Source: Marinobacter koreensis (GTDB lineage: Bacteria > Pseudomonadota > Gammaproteobacteria > Pseudomonadales > Oleiphilaceae). Taken from it: a stretch of DNA of 64,000 nucleotides. The notes under the pieces are model-generated. The model saw only the letters and a list, made by a program, of their open reading frames with translations. It was not told the origin of the DNA and did not search any database. Each line of letters opens with the position of its first letter. Position 1 is the stretch's first letter. Shown here piece after piece: positions 9,145 through 19,496 of this stretch. The translations under genes were made by a program, and so were the position numbers. The stretch spans positions 248,001-312,000 of the forward strand of contig NZ_JAKZAJ010000005.1 of NCBI RefSeq assembly GCF_023156285.1, written 5' to 3'.

Positions 9145-11319
9145 TCAGAAGGACACGGCTTCTGCGTTTGGATTGCAGAGTGTCTGACTGATTTCGTTGG
9201 CCGGCCGTGCGGGTCCGTAGAAAAAGCCCTGCACCTGGTGGCAGCCGAGGCTTCGCAGGTATTCCAGCTGCTCGTCGGTTTCCACGCCCTCAGCCACGAT
9301 CTCCAGCTTCAGTCCGTGGGCCATCGCCACAATGGCGTTAACGATACAGGCGCCGTCCTCTCCGCCTCGGATGGCCTTGACGAAGGACTGGTCCACCTTG
9401 AGGGTGTGGATAGGCAGCCGGTGCAGGTAGTTCAGGGAGGAATATCCAGTGCCGAAATCGTCAATGGCGATGCGTACACCGAGGGTGGCAAGTTCACGCA
9501 GCTTCTGGCTGATCTGCTCCAGGTCGTTCATGATCACGTTTTCCGTGATCTCGATTTCGAGGTTCTTCGCCGGGAAGCCGTGTGCCGTGACCCGTTGCAT
9601 CAGGGTTTCCACGAAGCGGGGATGCTCCACCTGGACCGGGGAAAGGTTGACGGCCAGCCGCAGATCCGGATTGCCATCGCGTATCCATTGGCCGACATCC
9701 TTGCAGGCCTGATCCATGACATGCTCACTGACCTGGCTGATCAGCCGGGTTTCTTCTGCCAGAGGCAGGAAATCCCGTGGATAGAGAAGACCGCGCTCCG
9801 GGTGCTGCCAGCGTACCAGCGCTTCGAGTCCGACAACCCGGTTGGTGGTCGAGCAGACCTGGGGCTGGTAGAACACCTTCAGTTCATTGCGTTCCAGGGC
9901 CAGTCGCAGATCCCGCTCGAGGTTGAGCCTGTGAACGCTGTCAATGCTCATGCTTTCGGAGAAGAAACGGTAACCGTCCTTGCCACGTGCCTTGACATGG
10001 TACATCGCGATGTCGGCATTCTGGATCAGCTGATCCATGCTTTCACCCGCTTCCGGGTAAATGGCAATGCCAATGCTGACACCCACGAAGACTTCGTGTT
10101 CACCCAGTTGGAACGGCGCGCGCAGAGCCTTGATCAGCTTCTTGGATATCTGCCGGGCGTCATCGTGGCTGTGGATCGAGGGCAGCAACAGCGTGAATTC
10201 ATCCCCACCAAACCGGGAAAGGGTATCGCCTTTGCGTATGCATTTTTCGAGACGCTGGGTGACCGCCTGCAGCAGGCGATCGCCCATCGCATGGCCGAGG
10301 GTGTCGTTGATGACCTTGAAGCGGTCAAGGTCCAGAAACATGACGGCGAGTTTCTGGTGGTTTCGGCGAGCATGGGTGATCGCCAGTTCCAGCCGGTCCT
10401 TGAACAGGGCCCGGTTTGGGAGCCTCGTCAGCAGGTCGTGGTAGGCCTGGAAGTTGATAAAGGCTTCCGCTTCTTTCCGCTCGGTTACGTCTCTGGCAGT
10501 ACCGTAATAGCGCGCAGCCTTGCCATTCGTTCGTCCCCGGGTGTCCTGGCTTTGAGGCCAGGTCTGGGGATCGATTGGGAACGCGGTGATTTCAAAGTGC
10601 CGGGTCGCTCGACGGCTGCCACGGGTTTTCAGGCGGACTTCCAGTGTTCGCGGGTTGTCTGCCGTAATATTCGGGCCTTTCAGGGCATAGGTACCCCTTG
10701 CTACGTCCCGATCGTCCAGTATGTGCCGGAAATGATGCCCGCACAGTTCCGAGGGCTGGTAGCCAAGAAGGGCCTCCACTTTGCTGTTGACGAAACAGAA
10801 GTGGCCATCCTCGTCGAGCATGAAGACAATGTCCGGAGAGCTGTTGACGATATATCGGTGCAGGGCCTCGGACTTTTCGAGGCGCATCTGTACGTGTTCG
10901 TGGGCCTTCAGCAGTGACTGTTTGCCAATCACACTGCTGACGGTCGTCAGGAGTTCATCCGGATCAAAGGGCTTCCGGATATAGTCCAGTGCCCCTCGCC
11001 GCAATGCCCGGCTGACGGCGGCAAAGGAACTTTCGCCACTGACAACGATGGTACCGCAATCCGGCTGTTTGTCGCTGAGGTAGGCCATCACGTCGAAGCC
11101 GTCCACTTCCGGCATTCGAAGGTCCAGCAGGGCGAGATCAAAAGACATCTGATCGATGATTGAGCAGGCGTGCCGCCCGCCGGCCGCTTCGGTCACTTCG
11201 TAGCCCTCGCCACGGAGCAGGGTGGCCAGGCTGTTGAGCAGGCGAGGTTCGTCATCGACAACGAGTAACCTTGCCGGAAATCCGTGACTGCTTGTAAGAC
11301 CAGTATGTTCAGGTGTCAT
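9145..11319 (-). CDS. Response regulator with PAS, GGDEF and EAL domains
   Basis: The protein has 724 residues. The order is receiver (about 14-130, LLVVDDEPRLL and LDLRMPEVDGFDV with the phospho-acceptor Asp), PAS (about 150-275), GGDEF (about 290-455) and EAL (about 465-715). The active-site RFGGDEF is intact, so diguanylate cyclase activity is possible. EALVRWQHP, ENVIMNDLE and DDFGTGYSSLNYL keep the residues expected of a c-di-GMP phosphodiesterase. No membrane segment is seen. It lies 24 bases downstream of the HDOD-histidine kinase gene, its likely partner. Confidence 0.93.
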   Translation of the reverse strand: MTPEHTGLTSSHGFPARLLVVDDEPRLLNSLATLLRGEGYEVTEAAGGRHACSIIDQMSFDLALLDLRMPEVDGFDVMAYLSDKQPDCGTIVVSGESSFAAVSRALRRGALDYIRKPFDPDELLTTVSSVIGKQSLLKAHEHVQMRLEKSEALHRYIVNSSPDIVFMLDEDGHFCFVNSKVEALLGYQPSELCGHHFRHILDDRDVARGTYALKGPNITADNPRTLEVRLKTRGSRRATRHFEITAFPIDPQTWPQSQDTRGRTNGKAARYYGTARDVTERKEAEAFINFQAYHDLLTRLPNRALFKDRLELAITHARRNHQKLAVMFLDLDRFKVINDTLGHAMGDRLLQAVTQRLEKCIRKGDTLSRFGGDEFTLLLPSIHSHDDARQISKKLIKALRAPFQLGEHEVFVGVSIGIAIYPEAGESMDQLIQNADIAMYHVKARGKDGYRFFSESMSIDSVHRLNLERDLRLALERNELKVFYQPQVCSTTNRVVGLEALVRWQHPERGLLYPRDFLPLAEETRLISQVSEHVMDQACKDVGQWIRDGNPDLRLAVNLSPVQVEHPRFVETLMQRVTAHGFPAKNLEIEITENVIMNDLEQISQKLRELATLGVRIAIDDFGTGYSSLNYLHRLPIHTLKVDQSFVKAIRGGEDGACIVNAIVAMAHGLKLEIVAEGVETDEQLEYLRSLGCHQVQGFFYGPARPANEISQTLCNPNAEAVSF

Positions 11320-11343
11320 CGGTCTGCGTCCATTGTTTCGTCG

Positions 11344-13323
11344 TCAGCCTTCTTCGTTCTTATTGTCACTCGCGGCCGGGAACAGTATTCGGAACGTCGT
11401 GCCATCCGCCCCTGTCCGACAAGCGATGATGCCCTCCATGTCATCAACGAGTTGCTTCACAATGCTCAGGCCCAAACCGCTGTGGCCCTCTCCCTTTGTG
11501 GTTTTTACCGGTGAAAACAGTTGTTTCCCCACTGCTTCCGGGATGCCGGGACCGGTATCCGAAATTTCCAGCTCTACCCAGGTACGATGATTCTGCCATA
11601 CCGGGGCCGAGGTGCCGATTGTCACCTTGCCCCCTGATTCCGGCAAGGCTTCCACGGCGTTGCGGACCAGATTGATGACGACCTGCCTCACCGCCGAAGC
11701 ATGCCCGGCAATCTGTGTCGCGTTTCTGGCCAGCCGTAGCTCCAGTTGTCGATCCTCCAAGCTGAACAGCGTATCACCCAGAATCCGGTCCAGACTCTCG
11801 ATTTCACTGTTCAGTGAGACGGGTTCGGCCGAGTCTTGAAGGGATCCGGACTGGCTCATCTGAACCAACAGATCACCGGCGCGATCCAGCTCTTCCCGAA
11901 TGATATCCAGCTCCTGCTGAACGTCCGAGTCGGCGAGGCGGTTGCGAAGCTGGTGTATGTACTGGCGAATGATGGTCAGCGGATTGCTGACCTCGTGTAC
12001 CTGTTTACGAAGTTGGTCGCGATGAATCTGATCCCGCAGGGTCTCCTCCAGCGTTGGACCGGTCAGGGAGAGTCGGCTCTCCAGCGTCTGGCCGACCTGT
12101 CGGGTAAACAGCCGGGCAAGCTCCAAAGTGGTCGCCTGATGCGATTCGTCAGTGCCAAGTGCGAAAATGCCCGGACACTCTTTGCCGGCGTTGACGGGGA
12201 TGGCCAGCAACGAAGGCGCGTGCAGAAGGGACATGAGCTGGCGGTCCAGCACCGTAGGCGTACGCCCCTCCAGACTGACAGGCTCGCCCAGATGAAACGC
12301 CTCGGTCAGAACGCTGCCGCCGGGCTTGGCGGAGATGGCCAGTTCAGGCAGTTCGCCGATGGTACCGGATAACAGCACCAGCAGCTCTTCCGAATGACCA
12401 AAACAGAGTGCCGGGCAGCCTGTTACCAGAGTCAGGCTGTTGACCGTTTCGGCGAGCACGTCGTCTGGCTCGGCGCTGAGATCGGCCATACTGAGGGCCT
12501 GGCTGGCGATTGCTTCGCGCAAAATGGTCTGTTTAAGCTTGAGCGTTGCACTGTCACCGTTGTAACTTGCATCCGTGGGAATGCCGAGCGAAGCTGCAAC
12601 TCCGGAGACTTCGTGACCAATGCGCCGGCTGATTTCGCGGGTCAGTTCTTCGTTCAGTCCCAGAATGGTACTGGCGGCGGATACCCCGCTGGCATCGGAG
12701 AGCGCCAGCCGGGTCGAGAGACTGATAATCTTTACAAGGTGGCCGGCGTCACGCAGTTCCGAGGGTAGCGCCTGCTGATAGCGCATGGCGTCGGCGGCCA
12801 TTGGGCCCAGCCCCCAGGCGGTCGCAAGATCGGCAGCGATGTCCGCCTGGTGGGTAAAATAATGCTGCTTGGCTTCAGCAGTGGGCGTTTTGATGGCAAT
12901 CAGCTCGCCGATGTTGTGGATCATTCCCAGCAGAAAGGCTTCATCAGGGTCTGGGTAGCTGGTGAGTGTCGCGAGGGCCCGTGCCGTAAGTGCCGTTGTC
13001 AGGGAGTGGCGCCAGAAATCCCGAAGCTGTTGCCACTCATCGGCACCGAGCTCGAAGAGCAGTTGCCGCAGGGCTGCGGTCAGGACCAGTGTGTGGAAGC
13101 GGCGGGTTCCCAATCGGAGCAGCGCCTGGTCAACGGAGCGAATGTGAGTGGCGGGCCCGTAAAGCGCGGAGTTTGCGAGTGCAAGGATGCGGGCAACGAG
13201 TGCCGTATCTGAAGAAACAATATCGCTGATGGTTCGATAATTGGCGTCGTCATGGCAGGCCTCAAGCGCCCGCAGGGTAACCTCCGGGAGACTCGGTAGC
13301 TGTAGATCGGTTGCTATATTCAT
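11344..13323 (-). CDS. Soluble HDOD-domain histidine kinase
   Basis: The 659-residue protein starts with an HDOD domain (about residues 1-220, LPSLPEVTLRALEACHDD). A GAF-like middle region follows (about 270-415), then a histidine kinase. The H-box is HEVSNPLTIIRQ (His443), with ATP-binding boxes INLVRNAVEALPE, DTGPGIPEAVG and GHSGLGLSIVKQL. The start at 13323 has GGCGGG upstream and opens directly with the HDOD domain; an in-frame ATG at 13380 lacks a ribosome site. There is no membrane segment, so it senses an internal cue. It is operonic with the receiver-GGDEF-EAL gene, suggesting phosphotransfer between them. Confidence 0.9.
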   Translation of the reverse strand: MNIATDLQLPSLPEVTLRALEACHDDANYRTISDIVSSDTALVARILALANSALYGPATHIRSVDQALLRLGTRRFHTLVLTAALRQLLFELGADEWQQLRDFWRHSLTTALTARALATLTSYPDPDEAFLLGMIHNIGELIAIKTPTAEAKQHYFTHQADIAADLATAWGLGPMAADAMRYQQALPSELRDAGHLVKIISLSTRLALSDASGVSAASTILGLNEELTREISRRIGHEVSGVAASLGIPTDASYNGDSATLKLKQTILREAIASQALSMADLSAEPDDVLAETVNSLTLVTGCPALCFGHSEELLVLLSGTIGELPELAISAKPGGSVLTEAFHLGEPVSLEGRTPTVLDRQLMSLLHAPSLLAIPVNAGKECPGIFALGTDESHQATTLELARLFTRQVGQTLESRLSLTGPTLEETLRDQIHRDQLRKQVHEVSNPLTIIRQYIHQLRNRLADSDVQQELDIIREELDRAGDLLVQMSQSGSLQDSAEPVSLNSEIESLDRILGDTLFSLEDRQLELRLARNATQIAGHASAVRQVVINLVRNAVEALPESGGKVTIGTSAPVWQNHRTWVELEISDTGPGIPEAVGKQLFSPVKTTKGEGHSGLGLSIVKQLVDDMEGIIACRTGADGTTFRILFPAASDNKNEEG

Positions 13324-13521
13324 AGACCCGCCAAACCCTGAACGTCGAATCCTGACGCTTTGTTCATTCTTATAGTCCAATGGAGCTTAGACAATAATCG
13401 CAGATTATTAAACGGTTATTGATGCTTTTTTAAGCAGTGTATTATCTGTTCTGTGATATGTGTAGAATTTTTACAGGTTAAGCTTATATGCTTCGTTTAT
13501 CCAGGGATGTGACCTGCTCAG

Positions 13522-14829
13522 ATGACACTCGGTAAGCACAATTCGCACCAGACCCGCACCATCGTGATCACCGGTGGCAAAGGCGGAGTCGGCAAAACAT
13601 CGGTGGCTTTGAATCTTGCGCTGACACTGGCGCGTCAGGGTAAACGTGTTTTGTTACTGGATGGCGACACCGATCTGGCCAACGTCAGTATCATGATCGG
13701 CCTGTACCCGAGGCAAACGCTCGCGAATGTGATCACCGGTGAATGTCGCCTGGAAGACACCCTGCTGGAAGCGGATCACGGTCTGCATATTGTGCCGGGC
13801 GCGTCCGGGGTCCAGGAGTGCCTGGATATGACCCCCCAGGACAGCATGCGTCTGCTTCGTGGGCTGGGGCAGCTCGAAAAGCGTTACGATTATGTCATAA
13901 CAGACACTCCGGCAGGGTTGCAGGCAGCGTCGTTACATATGATTGCGGCCGCAGAACTGGCCTGCGTGGTGGTGACGCCGGATCCGGCGTCACTCACCGA
14001 TGCGTTTTCTCTGATCAAGGTGCTCAAGAGGCGCGGCTACCGGCGGCGACCAAGCATCCTGGTGAATATGGCCCAGGGGGCAAGCCAGGCCCGATCGGTA
14101 TTCCAGCGTCTGGATTCTGCGGCCCAGAGACACCTCGGGGACGGGCTTCATTATCTCGGAGCGGTCTGGCGCGATGAAACGCTCAGGCAGTCCGTACTCA
14201 ACCAGCATCCGGTTGCATTGCTTCCGGCCTCCGATCCCTCGTGCCGACAATTCCATACCCTCGTGGACATGCTCGATGTGAGGCTGGCCCAGTTGCCGCC
14301 CAGAAAGGCCGGCCTGGCCGCCTACTGGCATTCGGTCAGTCGGCGCCAGAGCGCCGGGAAAACGGGTGAAAAAGCGGCTGAGGCCCCTTCGGCGGCGCCG
14401 GTGCCTGCCCGCGATCGGTGTCAAAAGGCGATTACTGAACTCGAATCGGCGTTGAACGAATCAGCCGGCGATCCGATGCTTCGTTATGACGCATTCAACC
14501 GCCTGTTTGCACTGCTGGGGCGCACGCTCGACGCCGATGCCATCGAAATCATCCAGACCGGTCTGGCGGCGATGCCCTGGGAAACACTTGAGCCTGAGCG
14601 GCGTCTTCAGCTGGCTGAGCATTTGCGACATCTTGCCGAGCAGGTGGTACCGCGGGCCGATCGCAGCCTGCGTCCGGTAGACAGCGTGGCTAATGATGAG
14701 CCGGTTTACGATCGGGTCAGTTTTGGCGAGCAGGACCGTCTGGTGAGAGTCCTGAAAGAGCAGCCTGCTGACATTTCCCTGGATCAGCTGCTGCGCTCGC
14801 TCTCCCTCAAGGATCGGAACGGCTCCTGA
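13522..14829 (+). CDS. MinD/ParA-family ATPase, FleN-like with C-terminal extension
   Basis: The first about 265 residues form a deviant Walker A ATPase: GGKGGVGKTSVALNLALTL at about 18-36, LLLDGDTDLANVSIMIG, and VITDTPAG as Walker B. This resembles FleN/FlhG, the flagellar-number regulator, more than MinD itself, but no flagellar genes are nearby. A linker rich in Ala and Pro leads to a C-terminal domain of about 150 residues (about 285-435) that I cannot assign. The gene is divergent from the HDOD-kinase operon. Its partner and cargo are unknown. Confidence 0.85.
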   Translation: MTLGKHNSHQTRTIVITGGKGGVGKTSVALNLALTLARQGKRVLLLDGDTDLANVSIMIGLYPRQTLANVITGECRLEDTLLEADHGLHIVPGASGVQECLDMTPQDSMRLLRGLGQLEKRYDYVITDTPAGLQAASLHMIAAAELACVVVTPDPASLTDAFSLIKVLKRRGYRRRPSILVNMAQGASQARSVFQRLDSAAQRHLGDGLHYLGAVWRDETLRQSVLNQHPVALLPASDPSCRQFHTLVDMLDVRLAQLPPRKAGLAAYWHSVSRRQSAGKTGEKAAEAPSAAPVPARDRCQKAITELESALNESAGDPMLRYDAFNRLFALLGRTLDADAIEIIQTGLAAMPWETLEPERRLQLAEHLRHLAEQVVPRADRSLRPVDSVANDEPVYDRVSFGEQDRLVRVLKEQPADISLDQLLRSLSLKDRNGS

Positions 14830-15008
14830 GAGTCGAAGGGTTAATTTTCTGTATTTGCAGTTTTGTATCGTAATTTTGCAGTGTGTCACCACTCTGTCAC
14901 GAGAATTGTGCAAGTATTGAGCACATCCAAGTTCATCGTGGCCCGCAATATGCAATGTCTCTGGTGACACCCGGATGCCCCCGGTTCTGACAGAGAAGGA
15001 GTTCTCCC

Positions 15009-16547
15009 ATGGCAACATCGCAAGATACCCCCGCCGCACCAGCTTCTCAGGTGCTTGAAACACTTCGCGGCAAACAGGTCCTGGTGACCGGGACGACCGG
15101 CTTCCTTGGCAAAGTTGTGCTTGAGAAGCTGATGCGCGCAGTGCCGGACATTGGCGGTATTCATCTGCTGATACGCGGGAACAAGCGGCATCCGGACGCC
15201 CGCACGCGTTTCATGAACGAAATCGTAACCTCATCCGTGTTCGAGCGTATGCGGGAGGAGGACCTCGAGGGTTTCGAAGCGTTTGTTGAGGAGAAAGTGC
15301 ATTGTGTCACCGGTGAAGTGACCGAGCCGGCATTCGGTCTGACCGAAAAGGCATTTGGCGCCCTGGCGGGTCAGCTCGATGCTGTCGTTAACTCAGCGGC
15401 GAGTGTCAACTTCCGGGAAGAGCTGGACAAGGCCCTGGCCATTAACACCCTGTGTCTCGATAACATCGCTGAGCTGGCGCGTCAGAATGACCGGTTGGCG
15501 GTTGTCCAGGTCTCCACCTGCTATGTAAACGGGATGAACTCCGGCCAGGTATCGGAATCGATCATCAAGCCGGCCGGTGAATCGATACCTCGGAATGCGG
15601 AAGGCTTTTACGAAACCTCGGACCTGATCCGATTGTTGCAGGACAAGATTGCCGATGTTCGGGCCCGATACTCCGGCAAGGTTCTGGAGAAAAAGCTGGT
15701 AGAGCTCGGTATTCGGGAGGCCAACCGCTATGGGTGGAGCGATACCTACACGTTCACCAAGTGGTTGGGCGAGCAGCTTCTGATGGAGGCCTTGAGCGGT
15801 CGTGCACTGACGATTCTGCGTCCTTCCATCATTGAAAGCGCCCTTGAGGAGCCGGCGCCCGGCTGGATCGAGGGCGTAAAGGTGGCGGATGCCATCATTC
15901 TCGCCTATGCGCGCGAGAAAGTGACCATCTTCCCGGGCAAGCGCTCGGGAATCATCGATGTCATTCCTGTCGATCTGGTTGCCAACTCGATCATTCTGTC
16001 GGTTTCTGAAGCGCTCCGTGAGGCGCCGGCACACCGGATCTATCAATGCTGCAGCGGGAGTTCCAACCCTGTCTCGCTCGGGGAGTTCATTGATCATCTG
16101 CTGGCCGAGGCGAAAGCCAATTACGCCAGCTATGATCAGCTGTTCTACCGTCAGCCGAGCAAACCGTTCGTGGCCGTCAACCGGAAGCTCTTTGATGCGT
16201 TGGTAAGTGGTGTCCGGATTCCCCTGAGTGTCACTGATCGTGTGCTTAAAATGCTCGGGCACAGCCGGGAACTGAAGATGCTCAGAAATCTCGACACCAC
16301 CCGGTCACTGGCAACCATCTTCGGCTTTTACACGGCGCCGGACTACATTTTCCGGAACGATGGGCTTATGGCTCTTTCTGCCCGCATGGGTGAACTGGAT
16401 CAGATGCTTTTCCCGGTGGACGCCCGGCAGGTTGACTGGTCTACCTACCTGCGCAAGATCCACCTTGCGGGTCTGAACCGGTACGCTCTGAAGGAGCGAA
16501 AACTCCATAGCCTCCGTGGTCGTCGGGCGCAGAAAAAAGCCGCCTGA
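15009..16547 (+). CDS. Fatty acyl-CoA reductase (alcohol-forming)
   Basis: This NADPH-dependent enzyme reduces fatty acyl-CoA through the aldehyde to the fatty alcohol, which wax-ester synthases then esterify. The protein has 512 residues. The nucleotide-binding motif GTTGFLG is at residues 28-34, and the catalytic pair Y247 and K251 is in YTFTK. The C-terminal FAR/sterile domain follows (about 380-500). It closely matches, as I remember it, the characterised Marinobacter FAR of the same length. AAGGAG precedes the ATG. A preceding gap of 179 bases suggests its own promoter. Confidence 0.95.
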   Translation: MATSQDTPAAPASQVLETLRGKQVLVTGTTGFLGKVVLEKLMRAVPDIGGIHLLIRGNKRHPDARTRFMNEIVTSSVFERMREEDLEGFEAFVEEKVHCVTGEVTEPAFGLTEKAFGALAGQLDAVVNSAASVNFREELDKALAINTLCLDNIAELARQNDRLAVVQVSTCYVNGMNSGQVSESIIKPAGESIPRNAEGFYETSDLIRLLQDKIADVRARYSGKVLEKKLVELGIREANRYGWSDTYTFTKWLGEQLLMEALSGRALTILRPSIIESALEEPAPGWIEGVKVADAIILAYAREKVTIFPGKRSGIIDVIPVDLVANSIILSVSEALREAPAHRIYQCCSGSSNPVSLGEFIDHLLAEAKANYASYDQLFYRQPSKPFVAVNRKLFDALVSGVRIPLSVTDRVLKMLGHSRELKMLRNLDTTRSLATIFGFYTAPDYIFRNDGLMALSARMGELDQMLFPVDARQVDWSTYLRKIHLAGLNRYALKERKLHSLRGRRAQKKAA

Positions 16548-16832
16548 ATCCTTCCGGGCTGGCCCTTGTGGCCAGCCCCTTCCTCCTTGCGAATCCCCGT
16601 GTCCAAACTATGCTTGTTTAAGCGTTAGTTGTCTGATTTTTACGTCTGTTTCTTGCAGTTTGTCGTCTGTTTGCGGTCAAAAGTGCTGGCACATTAGGAC
16701 GTTAGTCTAATTCAATGAGTGGTGACACACGTGTTGAACTACCACTATCCGTCGTCAGGGCCGGAGAGGCCCGATCGCTCTGTTTCCAAATACCGACAAT
16801 GACAACAGACTCTAACTGAAAAGGGGAGCACA
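16548..16832. other. 285-bp FAR-acs intergenic region with hairpin
   Basis: GGGCTGGCC (16556-16564) and GGCCAGCCC (16570-16578) form a 9-bp stem with a 5-base loop just after FAR. The T-tract is poor (CTTCC), so it is a possible weak terminator. The rest must carry the acs promoter; GTTAGTCTAATTC at about 16701-16713 is A+T-rich, but I cannot define boxes. Confidence 0.45.
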
Positions 16833-18782
16833 ATGACGCATAAGCAGGTATATCCGGTAGCACCGGACGTCGCCAAACGGGCACTGGTCACTCGGGAACA
16901 ATACGAGGAAATGTACCGGCAATCCGTGGATGACCCGGATACCTTCTGGGGTGAGCACGGCAAGCGGATTGACTGGATCAAGCCGTTCACCAAGGTCAAG
17001 AACACGACGTACGACTACAACAATCTTTCCATCAAGTGGTTCGAAGATGGTGTGCTGAACGCTTCAGCCAACTGTCTTGATCGTCACCTGAAGGATCGCG
17101 GTGACCAGACCGCAATCATCTTCGAAGGTGACGAGCCCTCGGAATCCCGGACTGTCACCTATCGCGAGCTCTACGAAGAAACCTGTAAGTTCGCCAACGT
17201 CCTGAAGGGATTGGGTGTCAAAAAGGGTGATGTCGTCACCATCTACATGCCGATGATCGTTGAGACCGCCGTTGCCATGCTGGCGTGTGCGCGGATCGGC
17301 GCGATCCATTCGGTTGTGTTCGGTGGCTTTTCTCCGGAAGCGCTGGCCGCGAGGATCGTCAACGGCAAATCACGTTATGTGGTTACGGCGGATGAGGGTG
17401 TTCGTGGTGGTCGCACCATTCCCCTCAAGAAGAACGTGGATTCAGCGCTCAAGCACGAAGACTCCGCCAACGTCGACAAGGTTGTGGTGGTTACCCGCAC
17501 AGGTAATGACCAGGTACCCTGGAACGACGGCCGGGACGAGCGTTACGAAGATCTGATGAAGTCTGCCTCTGCCGAGTGCGAACCCGAGCCGATGAACGCG
17601 GAAGATCCGCTGTTCATGCTGTACACCTCCGGCTCTACCGGTACTCCCAAAGGTGTGCTTCACACCACCGGTGGGTATATGGTCTATACCTCGATGACCC
17701 ACCAGTACGTGTTTGATTATCATGATGGCGATGTCTACTGGTGTACCGCCGACTTCGGCTGGGTAACGGGCCACAGCTACATCCTTTACGGTCCGCTGGC
17801 CAATGGTGCGGTCACGCTGCTGTTCGAAGGTGTGCCCAACTATCCGGACAGCTCCCGCATGGGACAGGTTGTCGATAAGCATAACGTGAACATTCTGTAT
17901 ACTGCGCCGACCGCCATCCGCGCCCTGATGGCTCAGGGTGACCACGTTATGGACGGCACTACCCGTGAGAGCCTGCGGGTTCTTGGCTCCGTGGGTGAGC
18001 CCATCAACCCGGAAGCATGGGAGTGGTACCACCGGGTGATCGGCAACAGCAAGTGTCCCATTGTGGACACCTGGTGGCAGACCGAGACCGGTGGCATCCT
18101 GATTTCTCCGTTGCCCGGTGCGGTGGACTTGAAGCCGGGTTCGGCCACTCTGCCGTTCTTCGGTGTCCAGCCGGCGCTGGTGGATAACGATGGCAACATC
18201 CTGGAAGGCAAGACCGAGGGTAACCTGGTTATCCTGGACAGCTGGCCTGGCCAGATGCGCACCATCTACGGCGACCATGAGCGTTTCGCGCAGACCTACT
18301 TCAGCACTTACAAGGGCATGTACTTTACCGGCGACGGGGCCCGTCGGGACGAGGACGGCTATTACTGGATTACCGGCCGGGTCGACGACGTACTGAACGT
18401 GTCCGGCCACCGTCTGGGTACGGCCGAGGTCGAGAGTGCCCTGGTCGCGCACGACAAGGTGGCTGAAGCCGCGGTTGTGGGTTATCCGCACGATATCAAG
18501 GGGCAGGGCATCTATGTCTATGTCACCCTGGTACAGGGCGAGGAGCCCAGTGATGAGCTCAAGAAAGAGTTGGTTCAGTGGGTCCGTAAGGAGATTGGCC
18601 CGATTGCCTCGCCGGACGTGATCCAGTGGGCGCCTGGACTGCCGAAGACCCGTTCTGGCAAGATTATGCGCCGGATTTTGCGTAAGATTGCTGCCAACGA
18701 GCACGATCAGCTGGGAGATACGTCCACTCTGGCTGATCCGGGAGTTGTCGATGAGCTGATCAGCAGTCGGGTGTTCAAGTAA
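16833..18782 (+). CDS. acs: Acetyl-CoA synthetase (AMP-forming)
   Basis: Acs activates acetate to acetyl-CoA through acetyl-AMP. The protein is 649 residues (652 in E. coli). The ANL P-loop [11 protein letters not shown] is at about residue 264. WWQTETGG and [20 protein letters not shown] match the family. The regulatory lysine, normally acetylated, is K610 in [11 protein letters not shown] strong AGGGGAG precedes the ATG. A response-regulator gene follows after 40 bases, and regulators of this type control acs in Pseudomonas and Vibrio. Confidence 0.98.
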   Translation: MTHKQVYPVAPDVAKRALVTREQYEEMYRQSVDDPDTFWGEHGKRIDWIKPFTKVKNTTYDYNNLSIKWFEDGVLNASANCLDRHLKDRGDQTAIIFEGDEPSESRTVTYRELYEETCKFANVLKGLGVKKGDVVTIYMPMIVETAVAMLACARIGAIHSVVFGGFSPEALAARIVNGKSRYVVTADEGVRGGRTIPLKKNVDSALKHEDSANVDKVVVVTRTGNDQVPWNDGRDERYEDLMKSASAECEPEPMNAEDPLFMLYTSGSTGTPKGVLHTTGGYMVYTSMTHQYVFDYHDGDVYWCTADFGWVTGHSYILYGPLANGAVTLLFEGVPNYPDSSRMGQVVDKHNVNILYTAPTAIRALMAQGDHVMDGTTRESLRVLGSVGEPINPEAWEWYHRVIGNSKCPIVDTWWQTETGGILISPLPGAVDLKPGSATLPFFGVQPALVDNDGNILEGKTEGNLVILDSWPGQMRTIYGDHERFAQTYFSTYKGMYFTGDGARRDEDGYYWITGRVDDVLNVSGHRLGTAEVESALVAHDKVAEAAVVGYPHDIKGQGIYVYVTLVQGEEPSDELKKELVQWVRKEIGPIASPDVIQWAPGLPKTRSGKIMRRILRKIAANEHDQLGDTSTLADPGVVDELISSRVFK

Positions 18783-18822
18783 CGCCGGCTGGTCAGCCAG
18801 TAACCTGTGAGGAATCTGTTGA

Positions 18823-19488
18823 ATGACACAAACAATTATCGTCGCTGATGATCACCCGCTGTTTCGTGCAGCATTGAAGCAGGCGGTCAGTCAGGCGGTG
18901 CCGGATGCTGAAACGGTCGAAGTTGACAGCATCAAATCACTGCAAGCGGCGGTGGAGTCCCATCCGGATGCAGATCTGGTTCTCCTGGATCTCAATATGC
19001 CGGGTGCCCACGGCTTCTCCGGGCTCGTGTTCATGCGCGGGCAATATCCCGGGCTGCCCGTTGTGGTTGTGTCAGGTTCCGAGGAATTGCAGGTGATGCG
19101 TCGCTCGATCGACTACGGCGCATCCGGCTTTATTCCCAAGTCGGCGCCACTGCCCACCATTACCGAGGCTATTCAGGCAGTCCTGGAAGGGGATGTCTGG
19201 CTGCCGGATGGGGTGGCTGAGAAGATCGAGCGAATGCAATCCGAAGCGACGGATTTCTCTGAACGGCTGGCGTCCCTGACGCCGCAGCAGTTCCGGGTGC
19301 TCGGCATGCTGGCCGAGGGGCTTCTGAACAAACAGATCGCCTATGATCTGGACGTGTCGGAAGCAACCATCAAGGCGCACATCACAGCCGTGTTCCGAAA
19401 GCTTGGAGTTCGCAATCGGACCCAGGCGGTGATTGCGATTCAGCAGATGGAGATTGACCCGTCGGATCAGTCGTTGTCTGGTAGCTGA
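18823..19488 (+). CDS. LuxR-family response regulator (ErdR/CrbR-type)
   Basis: The 221-residue protein has a receiver (about 1-120, VADDHPLFRAAL, phospho-acceptor in LVLLDLNMPG, K in IPKSAP) and a LuxR-type helix-turn-helix (about 150-210, LTPQQFRVLGMLAEGLLNKQ, ending KLGVRNRTQAVI). Its place 40 bases after acs suggests it is the CrbR/ErdR regulator of acetate use. The hybrid kinase partner (CrbS/MxtR) is not in the window. The subfamily name is inferred from context. Confidence 0.9.
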   Translation: MTQTIIVADDHPLFRAALKQAVSQAVPDAETVEVDSIKSLQAAVESHPDADLVLLDLNMPGAHGFSGLVFMRGQYPGLPVVVVSGSEELQVMRRSIDYGASGFIPKSAPLPTITEAIQAVLEGDVWLPDGVAEKIERMQSEATDFSERLASLTPQQFRVLGMLAEGLLNKQIAYDLDVSEATIKAHITAVFRKLGVRNRTQAVIAIQQMEIDPSDQSLSGS

Positions 19489-19496
19489 TTGAAGTT

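Noticed and set aside
9238..10917. Forward open frame of 559 codons
   Set aside because: It is antisense to the GGDEF-EAL gene and has no recognisable domain.
16687..16701. TGGCAC as a possible sigma-54 -24 element upstream of acs
   Set aside because: The matching -12 element (TTGCA-like) is absent at the required spacing; the sequence reads GACGT there.
17442..18704. Reverse open frame of 420 codons
   Set aside because: It is a shadow of acs.
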